Assembly (NCBI RefSeq): GCF_037325665.1
Contig: NC_090260.1
Coordinates: 31,371,156-31,435,155, forward strand
Direction of reading: 5' to 3'
DNA from: Littorina saxatilis
Taxonomy: Eukaryota > Mollusca > Gastropoda > Littorinimorpha > Littorinidae
Length of the DNA: 64,000 nt
Below are positions 46,984 through 58,233 of the stretch, piece after piece (the first letter of the stretch is position 1; every line of letters begins with the position of its first letter). The translations under genes and the position numbers were made by a program. Below the pieces are notes generated by a model. The model was not told the DNA's origin. It searched no databases and saw nothing but the letters and a program-made list of their open reading frames with translations.

Positions 46984-47075
<92 letters not shown>
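46583..47075. repeat. (CA)n and (GA)n microsatellites
   Basis: Interrupted CA to about 46745, then mixed short repeats, then pure GA 46987-47075. Confidence 0.95.
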
Positions 47076-47199
47076 ACAGACAGACACACAAAGACACAGA
47101 GAAAAAGAGATAGACAGACAGAGGGAGAGACAAACAGACGAACACACAGACAGACATAGACAAACACACAAACAAAGACACACAGACAGACTTCACTAT

Positions 47200-49370
47200 T
47201 GTATGTGCAAGTAATTTTGTTAAACCACACGTTACGTTCACCACTGAACGTGAAACCATGTGAAACGTTACTATCTCAGATAACGGCACTGACGCTACCG
47301 GAAATAGAATTTATCAGTGAAATTCTACCATCAATTTAGTAATCGATGCGATGTAAATTATCCTAAAACTGTGGTATGATCACGACATCGTTTAGCATTT
47401 AGGATCAAATGGTGCCAATGTGTACACAATGCACTAATCACAGACAACAGTTATACACTTTACGTACATGTAACTCTCCAACTGACATTGTCTGCCACTT
47501 GAAACAAATGACTTTCGAAGGAAAATTAACTCCAATATATAAATATTATGTATGATTTTTAATAATTACTTGCACTTTTTGAAAATAAAGCTTTTTCTAC
47601 GATAAGGTGTTTACCCCCTAAATGTATAAGTCATCCGGTAGAAAAACCGGAAGTATCGTGTACTAAGCACATGTATAATATATGTTTAAAAAGTTAATTG
47701 TGTTAATGTAGAACATCTTGCCTATGTATATGTTTAGGTTTTGAATACTTTAGGGGAAAACCATAGCCATTATTCATTCATCTTCAACTAACACCCCTAA
47801 TCTCAGGGCACATTTTGTTAGTGGGGGTAGGGTTTCAATCAGTCAAAAATCACTTTCATTCAATATTTTCTGCCATTTCAAATACATACACGTAATTGCA
47901 CAATTTCTTGAATTTTAAGATGCTTTAACTGACTATACCAAGAAAACCTGCACTTTTTGTAGAATTAGTTTTTTTGTCCATGATTTATGTTTAAAAATGT
48001 CAATTTTTACGACAAAAAATGCTAACGGTTGCCTCACCAGAGGACACGTACCAACGACGTGAATCGTGTCTGCCAATTAAAATGCATATATTTTGAAATA
48101 AGGGGAATCATAACATATTTCACTGTAAAGTGTCTCACTCTAATACCTTCTGGGTTCATTGTGTATTTGGTTAAGTGAATTGCAGATAAGTTTTTTTTTT
48201 GAAAATGAGAGCTATACATATATATTTTATTAAAACTGAAACTGGTGGAGTGAAAAACAGACCTGTTTTGAAGAAGTCGTACTAAAATCATTTATGGGCT
48301 TGAACTTCACAGTTTGCGTGTTATCTTTTAAAGAAAACCCGTTTTCATCACTAACAATGACCTAATTTACACATACATATCGGTCGGTCATAGTCGCGTT
48401 TTTTTTAGAGAGGTAGTGTACAAAATGTCGTTTTGTACGTTTAAATTACATGTCCATTATTTTAGTCATATATCAATCAATAAATAAATGCGCATACTTT
48501 TATTAAACGTTACTTTCACTTTAAGATCGCTTCTAACATTTAGTATAATTTCTGACAAATGCACGCTATGTAATAAATTGATAATATTATGGACGCCATG
48601 TGGTAAAACTGGAAGTTGAATTATTTTGCGATAGCAAAATCCTTTTACAATGATCACTTTCCTTTTATATTAAGCTGGTCTTTAACGTTATGGGTAAAAA
48701 TCTAACAGATTGAACCAAATTATCCTTTTTCAAGCCTGTGTATGTGTAAACTCTTTTTTGCTTCGACCCGGTTCGGTTTTCGGAGTTGATTCAAAATCAT
48801 CCATTATGTATCTTATGTGACTGTTGTTTTCCTCGGTAAATTAACAATTGTTGATGTAAAATAATTCTAGCAGTGAGAATAAACAATTTTCAAGATGTTT
48901 TTGATTGCGGTTTCAACCAGGCGTTCAGTTAGCTATACATATCGATTGAGAAAATGGCATTTCCTGTTTTGTCGTCCGCATGTTATACAGATGTTGTTAA
49001 AAATAAAACTGTGTATACGAATTAGGCATTTTACTTGCTGTCTGATGGCAAAAATCTTTAGCTTTCGTTTAAGGTATAATTTGCTTATATCCGTATGCAG
49101 TCAAGCAGTACATGACGGTTTTTTGTAACCTACCCGCTGCGTCATGGCTGCATTTTTGCAGAATATGGGTCATGTTACAAAAACGCTTCTCATTCTTAGG
49201 TGGTTGGGTTTAGCCATTTGTCGTTTACCGAACTGTGGCTGCAAATAAAACGAACTTTCCAAAAAACATAATATCTAATGTGACCACCAAAAGTAACCTT
49301 TCCACTATAGCCAGCCAGGTGACTAAAAACTTGTAACTTGAAGCACTCAAAAGTTATCACATGAAAACTG
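47200..49370. other. No gene or element recognised
   Basis: AT-rich DNA inside TAM-3 but free of its motif. One neat hairpin GTACAAAA-tgtcg-TTTTGTAC at about 48417-48438. Confidence 0.4.
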
Positions 49371-51260
49371 GAGATGTTCATCACATTACAGCAAACTTGT
49401 CAAAAAATTGAACATAAATGACTGTCCTGTCTGCATAATTCATTTAACATGTCATTAAACAAGTTACATTAGGTGGCAGACATAAAATATAGAACATTGG
49501 AGGAAAAAACCGAGCATAGTAAGATTTAGTGACGCCAATAAGAAAAATGTTCATCACCTTACATCACAAGATGAACACATAATGAGACCCGCAAACAACT
49601 TTGGTGACAGAACATAAGCAAAATAAGTGAAAATAGAAGAATATATATGACTTAAGATTAAAATACTCCAAATATGATATATTCAAAAAAATAATGTGAG
49701 AACTGAGATAGAGAAAACTTTGGTGTTTGTTCATTATTAAACTTTACACAAATCAGATTGCAGAGATCTGATGTAAGATGATGAACTGTGCATGCTCATG
49801 TGACTTGAAGACATTTTGTAATTAGTTGAACATCCCAGATTTTGAACTTGACACAAGTAAAAGGTAACTGTTTAAAAAAATTCCAATCAATGACAAAGGA
49901 AAACAAAGTTACCTTTGTTCATCACTTTACACACATTTGGCAATAGATGCTTGCTGTAAGGTTATGAACTACGCCAATTAAGTAATTCTAGGAGATAAGT
50001 TTGATTTTATCAAAACTATATGAAGATCCGTGGTAAACAATTAGATTAAGGCATTTTTTTCATGACTGATTTCTAAAATAACAACAAAAATCGCTAACTT
50101 TTAGATCAGTGTAATTTATTTGTTGAAAAGTGATGAACTACGTCGACATTAGGCATTGCATTTGTCTATCAAAATAACAACATGCTGACGGTTTTATTTT
50201 TTTCAAATTATTGGTGAAATCATGCCAGTTATGATTATTTCTCCAGTCTTTCATTAAATTGTTTCTATAAAATGTAAGTTCATCACTTTACAAAAGATCG
50301 ATACACATTATTTTTTTTTTCACATGTAGGAATCGAATTGAAAATTGTCTCAAGATCGGAAACTACGCACAAGTACTTGCTAAACAATACAGAAAAACAA
50401 ACATCGTTGCATTGTGACAAATGAACAAACTACAAACATTTATTCATAGCCACGCAGTTCATCACGCTAGATAACACAATTACAGCAAAACATTCTCTTT
50501 ACGTTCTCTATTTCCTTCGTCCATGACGACTTCATTCACAATGACGCTTCACCCTTTATTGATTTCGCGCCTAAAACAATGGAATGTGACCACTCACACC
50601 TTTCCGATAAAATATTAGTCCGATCAAAAATGTAGTTCATCACGATGCATCTTACAGCAAATTGACACATTTCACCTATGAAGCCATTTTCTGTACAAAC
50701 TACAACGCAAACCATGAATTTTGATCCAGCAAATAATACTCGGGTCTAGTCTCATCAAATATTTGAGTGAACAACGGCGATTGTATTTTTTGATAACTCA
50801 TTGTAGTGAACGATTCATCCGCGTGTTTCCTTACGACAATACGTGATGAACATCACTTCGTTTGTTTCCGGAAAATACTCGGCGATGCATTGACCGTTTC
50901 TGCCCGAAAGATACTCTATGATTTCATCAGCCTTTGCAGAACAGGAAAACTTCATTTTCTATGTTATGTCCTCGAACACTATCGCAATAAATTAATCCAA
51001 TTAGACCCACTGTAAAATGTCACAAACAAATCGAGAAAACTCGGCCGATAGTTAGCACAAATTGCGTCACAGCGACCAAAAGAACAACATCGGCTATCGA
51101 CTTGAAGTGAAAACGGAAAGGTAAACATGTCTTAGATCCAAGAAATCTCTTTCCGTTGTCCTTCTGTGGCTCTGTTCACAGAAATTAGGCCATGAATAAC
51201 CCGAGTGGGGGGAAAGTGGAGTTCGACGCCATTTCTGAGCCAAGGCCATATATATATATA

Positions 51261-51263
<3 letters not shown>

Positions 51264-51292
<29 letters not shown>

Positions 51293-51671
51293 TCTATACA
51301 CACTGTTGAAGCGTGCACACACACACACACTGTTGAAACGCACACACACACACACATCTATACACACTGTTGAAGCATGCACACACACACACACTCACAC
51401 ACTCACACTCACACACTCACACACTCACACACTCACACACACACACACACTCTCACACTCACACACTCACACTCTCACACACACACACACTCACACACTC
51501 ACACACTCACACTCACACACTCACACACTCACACACTCACACACTCACAAACACTCACATACTCACACATGCACACACACACTCACACACACACTCACAC
51601 ACACACACACTCTCACACTCTCACACACTCACACTCTCACACACTCACACTCTCACAGTCACTGTCACACA

Positions 51672-51719
<48 letters not shown>

Positions 51720-51740
51720 CTCACACACTCACACACTCAT
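51264..51740. repeat. Long CA / CACACT microsatellite, about 480 bases
   Basis: CA runs interleaved with CATCTATACACACTGTTGAA (three times) and then CACACTCA units. The same CATCTATACACACTGTTGAA lies on the far side of TAM-2 at about 42191. It ends about 105 bases before gene 2 exon 2. Confidence 0.95.
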
Positions 51741-51848
51741 ATAAGGTAGTGGTGGTGGTCTTGAATTAAATTTTTAAAAGGGAGGTATCACTTTCACTAT
51801 TGTTCTACCTGGTTCGTGTTCACAACACTTTCCCCTCTGTGCCCACAG

Positions 51849-52120
51849 TCTACCTCAACTCCTACGTTTTCTGCGGTCACGGCGACGCCAAAGAACTGTG
51901 GAAGGCTGTCGACAGGACGTCCGTCTACAATGTCAAGGACGATGTACGCTCCGACATTGGCACCAGCCCCTTCCGCAGCTGCGAGATGGTGTTCCGCTCC
52001 ACCAGGCGCGACGGTCGTCTGTGTATGATGCAGAAACAGCTCAAGTTCGACAGCTTCGACGTTCAGCTGGAAATCTTTGACGGCTGGATGGACGTGGATG
52101 GGTTGTCTGAACCCAACAAG
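51849..52120 (+). CDS. Secreted CUB-like protein, paralogue 2, exon 2
   Basis: 272 bases, acceptor CTGTGCCCACAG and donor CAACAAG|GTACAG, phase 1 to 0. About 90 residues: YLNSYVFCGHGDAKELW, FRSCEMVFRST, GRLCMMQKQLKFDSFDVQLE and IFDGW. The Cys spacing and IFDG turn resemble a divergent CUB domain. High identity to gene 1 exon 2. The intron sequence right after GT is the end of a P-MITE. Confidence 0.85.
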
Positions 52121-52752
52121 GTACAGTGGAACCCATCTTTAAAGATCTAATGATAATGATAATAATAATAATAATAATAATGATGATAATAATAATAAAT
52201 CACTTTTCTATAGCACAAGTCCTGATTCACAGCTGCGAGCATTTGACAAATTCCAATAAACACCTCCCACACACTCGCACACGAAAGACTTCCTTGATTC
52301 TGAGAAAATCAGGTACAGTATTGGAATGTTTGTGTGTTTGTTTGTTTGCCCGTTCGTTCGTTTGTTTGTTTGTTTGTTCGTTCGTTCATGGGCTGAAACT
52401 CCCACGGCTTTTACATGTATGACTGTTTTTACCCCGCCATTTAGGCAGCCATACGCCGCTTTTGGAGGAAGCATGCTGGGTATTTTCGTGTTTCTATAAC
52501 CCACCGAACTCTGACATGGATTACAGAATCTTTTTCGTGCGCACTTTGTCTTGTGCTTGCGTGTACACACGGGGGTGTTCGGACACCGAGGAGAGCCTGC
52601 ACACGAAGTTGACTCTGAAAAATAAATCTCTCGCCGAACGTGGGGACGAACTCACGCTGACAGCGGCCAACTGGATACAAATCCAGCGCGCTACCGACTG
52701 AGCTACATCCCCGCCGTAGGGGTTCTTAAAGTGGAGGTAAATTTAAAGAGGT
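52121..52752 (+). mobile_element. P-MITE starting at the splice donor, split by other repeats
   Basis: TACAGTGGAACCC begins at 52122, inside the donor GT. The right remnant GGGGTTCTTAAAG lies after SINE-A at about 52720. Between are an (ATA/ATG) stretch and the SINE. Confidence 0.6.
52377..52715 (-). mobile_element. SINE-A, reverse
   Basis: tRNA head complete (ACTGAGCTACATCCCCGCC at the right end) and body intact; tail side ends in GTTC/GTTT repeats. Confidence 0.85.
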
Positions 52753-53003
52753 AAGGCCAACAACAACAAAAAAAAGTCTGTTTACGGTATCCCGACCGAC
52801 TCTATTTTTTCGCGCGACCCTAGACTTTTTTTTGGCATTTGGGGGGGGGGGGGGAAGCTTCCATAGCGAAAATTCGTAGTCTTGTCTCGTTCTTGTATCG
52901 GTGAGTACAGTATTCCTTTGTTTTTTAACTTATAGCTTCCATAAACGAAAATTCATACCGTCTTGTCTCGTTCTTGTGTCGGTGAGTACAGTATTTCTTT
53001 GTT

Positions 53004-53383
53004 GGCTCACGAAGTGTAGCCTATGCGATCGTAACTTTGTCTGTCTGTGCGTGCGTGCGTATGTGCGTGCGTGCGTGTGTATGTCTGTGGTAGAAACTTT
53101 AACATTTCGTCATTTGAAGACGTCACATTATGGCGTAAGAGGGTTAGACGTCACGCGAAGGAATGTCTCGGTCATTGTTATTTTGAGCGGGCCGAGACTA
53201 TTTGGCAGTCGTGTCTGTAAGTAGGCTACATGCAGACAGACAGATCTAGATCTAGTGTCTCTCTTTCTTGCACAGTGTCACCAATGCTTACTGTGTGTGT
53301 GTGTGTGTATGTGTGACGGAGTGATTGAGTTTGTGTTACTGTTTGTCGATTTCTTACGTGAGCCTTGAAGGCTTCGCCTCTTG
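53004..53383 (+). mobile_element. HL-B element, copy 3
   Basis: Complete ends, followed after five T by copy 4. Preceded by a 75-base tandem doublet (TCTTGTCTCGTTCTTG). Confidence 0.65.
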
Positions 53384-53388
53384 TTTTT

Positions 53389-53801
53389 GGCTCACGTAAG
53401 TGTAGCCTATGCGATGATAAACTTTGTCTGTCTGTGCGTGCGTGCGTGCGTGCGTGCGTGTGTGTGTGATAGAAACTTTAACATTTCCGAGTCTATGGAT
53501 AAAGCTCGCATAAGAAGATTACGTCTCGGTCAAAAGCGTTTGACGTGTGTGATAGAAACTATTTGAAGACGTCACATTATGACGTAAGAGGGTTAGACGT
53601 CACGCAAAGGAATTACTGAAAGTCTCGGTCATTGTTATTGTGAGCGGGCCGAGACTAGTTGGCAGATCCAGGGTCTCGCTTTCTTGCACAGTTTCACCTA
53701 TGCTTACTGTGTGTGTGTGTGTGTGTATGTGTGACGGAGTGATTGAGTTTGTGTTACTGTTTGTCTATTTCTTACGTGAGCCTTGAAGGCTTCGCCTCTT
53801 G
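53389..53801 (+). mobile_element. HL-B element, copy 4, in tandem with copy 3
   Basis: Complete ends GGCTCACGTAAGTGTAGCC and GGCTTCGCCTCTTG. Confidence 0.65.
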
Positions 53802-53964
53802 TTTAACTTTGTTCATCTTACCACAGTCACTTCGTTGTTTAGATTTCTTTGTTTTTTGGGCAAAATAACTTAAAAATATGGGGATTTTTTTAGGGAAAAA
53901 AAAAAAAATCCCGACCTACCGACCCTATTTTTGTTGCCTATGTTACCGTAACCAGACTATTTTT

Positions 53965-54780
53965 GACTCACATGCGAAGCAAAAGTGAGTCTATGTACTC
54001 ACCCGAGTCGTCCGTCCGTCCGTCCGGAAAACTTTAACGTTGGATATTTCTTGGACACTATTCAGTCTATCAGTACCAAATTTGGCAAGATGGTGTATGA
54101 TGACAAGGCCCCAAAAAACATACGTAGCATCTTGACCTTGCTTCAAGGTCAAGGTCGCAGGGGCCATAAATGTTGTCTAAAAAACAGCTATTTTTCACAT
54201 TTTTCCCATTTTCTCTGAAGTTTTTGAGATTCAATACCTCACCTATATATGATATATAGGGCAAAGTAAGCCCCATCTTTTGATACCAGTTTGGTTTACC
54301 TTGCTTCAAGGTCAAGGTCACAGGAGCTCTTCAAAGTTGGATTGTATACATATTTTGAAGTGACCTTGACCCTGAACTATGGAAGATAACTGTTTCAAAC
54401 TTAAAAATTATGTGGGGCACATGTTATGCTTTCATCATGAGACACATTTGGTCACATATGATCAAGGTCAAGGTCACTTTGACCCTTATGAAATGTGACC
54501 AAAATAAGGTAGTGAACCACTAAAAGTGACCATATCTCATGGTAGAAAGAGCCAATAAGCACCATTGTACTTCCTATGTCTTGAATTAACAGCTTTGTGT
54601 TGCATGACCTTGGATGACCTTGACCTTGGGTCAAGGTCACATGTATTTTGGTAGGAAAAATGTGTAAAGCAGTTCTTAGTGTATGATGTCATTGCTAGGT
54701 TTAGTTATTTGACCTTGACCCTGAAGGTCAAGGTCATGTCAAGGTCAAGCATGTGAGTCGTATGGGCTTTGCCCTTCTTG
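53965..54780 (+). mobile_element. HL-C element with many AGGTCA half-sites
   Basis: 5' palindrome GACTCAC...GTGAGTC; 3' subterminal CATGTGAGTC, hairpin GGGC-TTT-GCCC, end CTTG; inserted between T residues of MITE-K. Contains more than a dozen (T)CAAGGTCA or inverse TGACCTTGA copies, often as touching pairs (CAAGGTCAAGGTCAC). No coding capacity. Confidence 0.7.
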
Positions 54781-54934
54781 TTTGTTGTTGGCCTAATACA
54801 GAGGATATCTGAAAGAGTACGGTCTTAAAACTGTGGGGGGGGGGGGGGGGTGTCTCAAATCAGGGGGGTTACTCTGTAATTGCACAGCATTTGAGGGCTG
54901 GTTCGAGGGGCAAAGTACCCCAGTAGTTAAGGTA

Positions 54935-55319
54935 GACGGGCGCAGTGGCGTGTGGTAAGACGTCGGCCTCCTCATCGGGAGGTCGTGAGTTCGAATCCCG
55001 GTCGCTGCCGCCTGGTTGGTTAAGAGTGGAGAATTTTCCGATCTCTCAGGTCAACTTATGTGCAGACCTGCTAGTGACTCAATTAACCCCCTTCGTGTGT
55101 ACACGCAAGCACAAGACCAAGTGTGCACGGAAAAGATCCTGTAATCCATGTCAGAGTTCGGTGGGTTATAGAAACACGAAAATACCCAGTATGCCTCCCC
55201 CGAAATCGGCATATGGTGCCTGAATGGCGGGGTAAAAACGGTCATACACGTAAAAATCCACTTGTGCTAAAAACACAAGTGAACGTGGGAGTCTAAGCCC
55301 AGGAATGAAGAAGAAGAAG
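54935..55319 (+). mobile_element. SINE-A2 (alternative tRNA head on SINE-A body)
   Basis: Head GGCGCAGTGGCGTGTGGTAAG with box B GAGTTCGAATCCCGG. From TGTGTACACGCAAGCACAAG onward it is the SINE-A body, ending in (GAA)n. Confidence 0.85.
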
Positions 55320-55440
55320 TTACAGGTAAGATATCAGCCTTCAATGTGGAAGGTTGGGGGTTTCGAATCCCGGCTGCACTTGGAGGGCTAAGCGTGGAGA
55401 TTTTTCTGATCTAGGTCAACTGATATGCAAATATGTGCGG
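55320..55440 (+). repeat. tRNA-derived SINE head fragment
   Basis: Box B GGTTTCGAATCCCGGCTGCAC, then GTGGAGATTTTTCTGATCTAG. Same head as 118-225. Confidence 0.6.
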
Positions 55441-55603
55441 AAGAAAGATAAGGAGCTCACAGGGAAAGGTTGAGGGCTCGGAAAACAAGAAAAACACGAT
55501 TTGGCAGGAATAAACTGCCCAAAAAGACAGCTGGTAGTGGTAGTGTGAATTTGTCACTGCACACTTTCCCGATTGATAGTAAGCAAATGCCACCAAAAAA
55601 ATT

Positions 55604-55830
55604 GAAATAGACAATTTCCGGAAATAACTTTTGCTGCAGAAAAAAAGGGCAAACAAACCCGCGTGACAAAATAGGCCAATCACTATTGAGTTGCGCGTCT
55701 TACACGTGCTCGGGAAAATGTGTAGCAACAAGCCCCTCGTACTAGCATGCCTATTTTGTCACGCGGGTTTGTTTGCCCTCTTTTTTTCCAGCAGCAAAAG
55801 TTATTTCCGAACATTGTCTATTGTACAAAG
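55604..55830. repeat. Foldback with arms of about 70 bases
   Basis: TTTCCGGAAATAACTTTTGC through GGGCAAACAAACCCGCGTGA is matched in reverse by TCACGCGGGTTTGTTTGCCC through GCAAAAGTTATTTCC, with a loop of about 70 bases. Confidence 0.85.
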
Positions 55831-56210
55831 TTATAAAGTTATTATCACTTGCACATGTGTGCATTCTCAGTGCTGAGCTAAACAAACATGTATGTGGTGT
55901 CAAAAAGACATCTAGTACAACTGTTTCAGCTTAGCATGAGCGAACAGTCTGAAGCAGTCTGGTGCTCGGGTGTACGCACGTAGGCATCAATAAAATAGCC
56001 GTTTAGTTTTTACTCATAAGTTGTAGTCTTTTATTTTATTCTTGTTATACTTATTTTCGTTTTCTCGGGGAAAAAAAAGGTTGAATAAAAAATTGCAGGT
56101 GGATAACACATATCTCCGAGACAGAGTGAAAAGGTATTATTTCTTTCAGAATCCGCTTCGGTTTTCTTTTCTTCTCTTACTTTTTATTTCTTTTGATTTT
56201 TTAATCACAT

Positions 56211-56588
56211 CTTCTTCTTCTTCTGCGTTCGTGGGCTGAAACTCCCACGTACACTCGTGTTTTTTGCACGAGTGGAATTTTACGTGTATGACCGTTTTTT
56301 ACACCGCCATTTAGGCAGCCATACGCCGTTTTCGGAGGAGGCATGCTGGGTATTTTCGTGTTTCGTTTTATCCACCGAACTCTGACATGGATTACAGGAT
56401 CTTTTTCGTGCGCACTTGGTCTTGTGCTTGCGTGTACACACGGGGGTGTTCGGACACCGAGGAGAGTCTGCACACAAAGTTGACTCTGAGAAATAAATCT
56501 CTCGCCGAACGTGGGGACGAACTCACGTTGACAGCGGCCAACTGGATACAAATCCAGCGCGCTACCGACTGAGCTACATCCCCGCCCC
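56211..56588 (-). mobile_element. SINE-A, full length, reverse
   Basis: Tail (CTTCTT)n to complete tRNA head. ATCACAT occurs just outside both ends (56204-56210 and 56591-56597) as likely target duplication. Confidence 0.9.
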
Positions 56589-56599
56589 TGATCACATGA

Positions 56600-57328
56600 A
56601 ATGAACTAAAAAAATAATTCAAGAATTGTGACAAAGCAGTGTACATGTAACAGTGTTACAACCCTTTTAAACCACCCGACAGCATTTTGACAAGACGTCG
56701 TTCTTTAAAATTTCGACTACATGTACCATACACCGTCTTTTTTTTTAACGTGCTAAACAAGCATATGGATTTGAAGATAAATCAACAAAGAATATGATCC
56801 TGGGTGATTCAAGTTAAAATTTGAGAAAATCCTGCATAATTCTTTAGAAAGAAAAATTGCAATTTTTAACTCATCGTAGATCGGCTCGTTGCAAAATAAT
56901 CGTTTTCAATCAGCTATCAATGTGAAAAGCAAAGTCTCATCTATTTGTGTACAAATTTGTAAACCCATTGGATGATATTTGAAGCAGTAGGAGTCACGTG
57001 TAAAGCATTGTCACACCCGATTTTTGTTGAAGTAAAAAATCTGGTACAGTGGTACTCCCCATGTAAGACCTCCCATGCATGCGAATCACGAATGGGAGGG
57101 CATTTTCACACTTCCACAACTCCTTAAAACAAACCGCTGCATCAATTAACTTCATGTTTTTTTGAAAAAGTTAGTTTATTCATTCCTTTTTCAGACAAAA
57201 AAAACATGGATGAATAAAAAAGTGTTGGTCAAGACAAAAAACATTTTGAAAGTGTGAGACCCCCTCTCTCAGCCGGCTGGGCTCACTGAAAGCTGCATGC
57301 CTGCCAAGCAGAGGGTTTGTCATTTGCT
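56600..57328. other. Gene 2 intron 2, no feature recognised
   Basis: A short TACAGTGGTACTCCCC at about 57050 is a worn P-MITE end. Confidence 0.4.
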
Positions 57329-57867
57329 CAGGGGTGGGACTTTTCCGCGGATTTCCGCGGACACAACTTACGAATTCCGCTGGAGTAATCTATTTTTCCG
57401 CGTTCCATTTCATCACAGTATAATCTATAGCTTGTTGACTGAATGATATGGAGAGAAGTGAAGATGGAACAGAACACTGGAGGCTTGAGAGTTAAATTGT
57501 GCTGACTGAAAACTCCTGATAACTAATAGTAATTTTGAGCTTTAATGCATTGGGGCGTCACTTGGATCATACTATTGCCAGTATTGGATTATGGATACAT
57601 GGTTCATTACGTAAGTCATTACAATGTTACCATGGTTGTGTGAAAGTGTGTTTTTTGTTTGGTGGGGGGGTCGGGGGGGGGGGGGGGGGGGAGTGTGGAG
57701 AATGTCTTTTTTACCCGATCCAAACGAGTTGAATTTTAGTCTCCGAATGCACCAGATTGCACAGATTTTAATGTACCATTTAAAAAAAATTTGGGGGAGC
57801 ATGCCCCCGAACCCCCCTAGAAAAAACAGATTTCCTCTTTTTTCATCACAAGAGAGTCCCACCCCTG
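57329..57867 (-). mobile_element. hAT-like MITE (CAGGGGTGGGACTTT), long copy
   Basis: Inverted ends CAGGGGTGGGACTTTTC and ...GTCCCACCCCTG; ATTTGCT / ATTGCT flanks suggest an imperfect target duplication. Contains a G-run of about 30 at 57663-57692. Confidence 0.7.
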
Positions 57868-58079
57868 ATTGCTATTGATAGCAGCCTGAATTTTATTGAG
57901 GAAAATCCCTCCTAACACATCGATGGGACTGAAAAAATTCATGAATCCTGAACCGAACAAAACAAAAAAAGAGAGAGACTGAGAAAAAAAAGCCATAATC
58001 GAATCCGGATTCCCGGCATATACCGGAAGAATCCCATCCATGCTAACACCAAAATACCTCTCATTTGATCTGCTTCCAG

Positions 58080-58233
58080 ACGCTGAACCACGCGCAAGGC
58101 TTGAGGTCAGTGGAATGGTGTACCTCAGGGCGCTACCTCACCATCAGAGTCTCAGAGAACGGCCAGAACCCGTCAATGAAAGACGTGGAGATTGATCTGA
58201 TGGTCTATGATATGCGGAGTTACCATAGGAAAG
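58080..58233 (+). CDS. Secreted CUB-like protein, paralogue 2, exon 3
   Basis: 154 bases, acceptor TGATCTGCTTCCAG, phase 0 in and 1 out at AAAG|GTGTGT. Codes TLNHAQGLRSVEWCTSGRYL then TIRVSENGQNPSMKDVEIDLMVYD. SGRYLTIR matches the late CUB strand pattern (S-G-x-L-x-I-R). The next exon is not secured; a CA-rich candidate at 58909 was rejected. Confidence 0.8.

Larger units (their letters stand above)
44681..51262. mobile_element. TAM-3: 6.6 kb TIR element in (TA)n with scattered GTTCATCACTTTACA motif
   Basis: Inverted ends ATATATATGGCCTTGGCTCA + GAA (44681-44704 and 51237-51260). About fourteen copies of GTTCATCAC(t/c)TTACA or parts, in both orientations, at about 44861, 45037, 45388, 49376, 49549, 49730, 49770, 49917, 49956, 50124, 50277, 50459, 50636 and 50834. 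None lies in 45.4-49.37 kb, where HL-A copy E, microsatellites and plain DNA were probably inserted. A 46-codon minus-strand frame (MKFSCSAKADEIIEYLSGRN...) near 50957 contains one motif. No transposase recognised. Confidence 0.65.
52752..54795 (+). mobile_element. MITE-K, copy 3, interrupted by HL-B (twice) and HL-C
   Basis: Left end TAAGGCCAACAACAAC...GTCTGTTTACGGTA; right end GTTACCGTAACCAGACTATTTT|...|TTGTTGTTGGCCTAA. The right arm is split exactly in its T run by HL-C. Confidence 0.7.

Noticed and set aside
51192-51769. Long open frames of Thr-His or Val-Cys repeats here and at 4.1-4.5, 8.6-8.9, 46.6-47.3 and 58.3-58.9 kb
   Set aside because: They are translations of CA/GT or GA microsatellites.
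53033-53090. Short GTGC/GTCC tandem repeats as regulatory sites (also 44244-44285, 54008-54024)
   Set aside because: They are the ordinary internal microsatellites of HL-B and HL-C elements.
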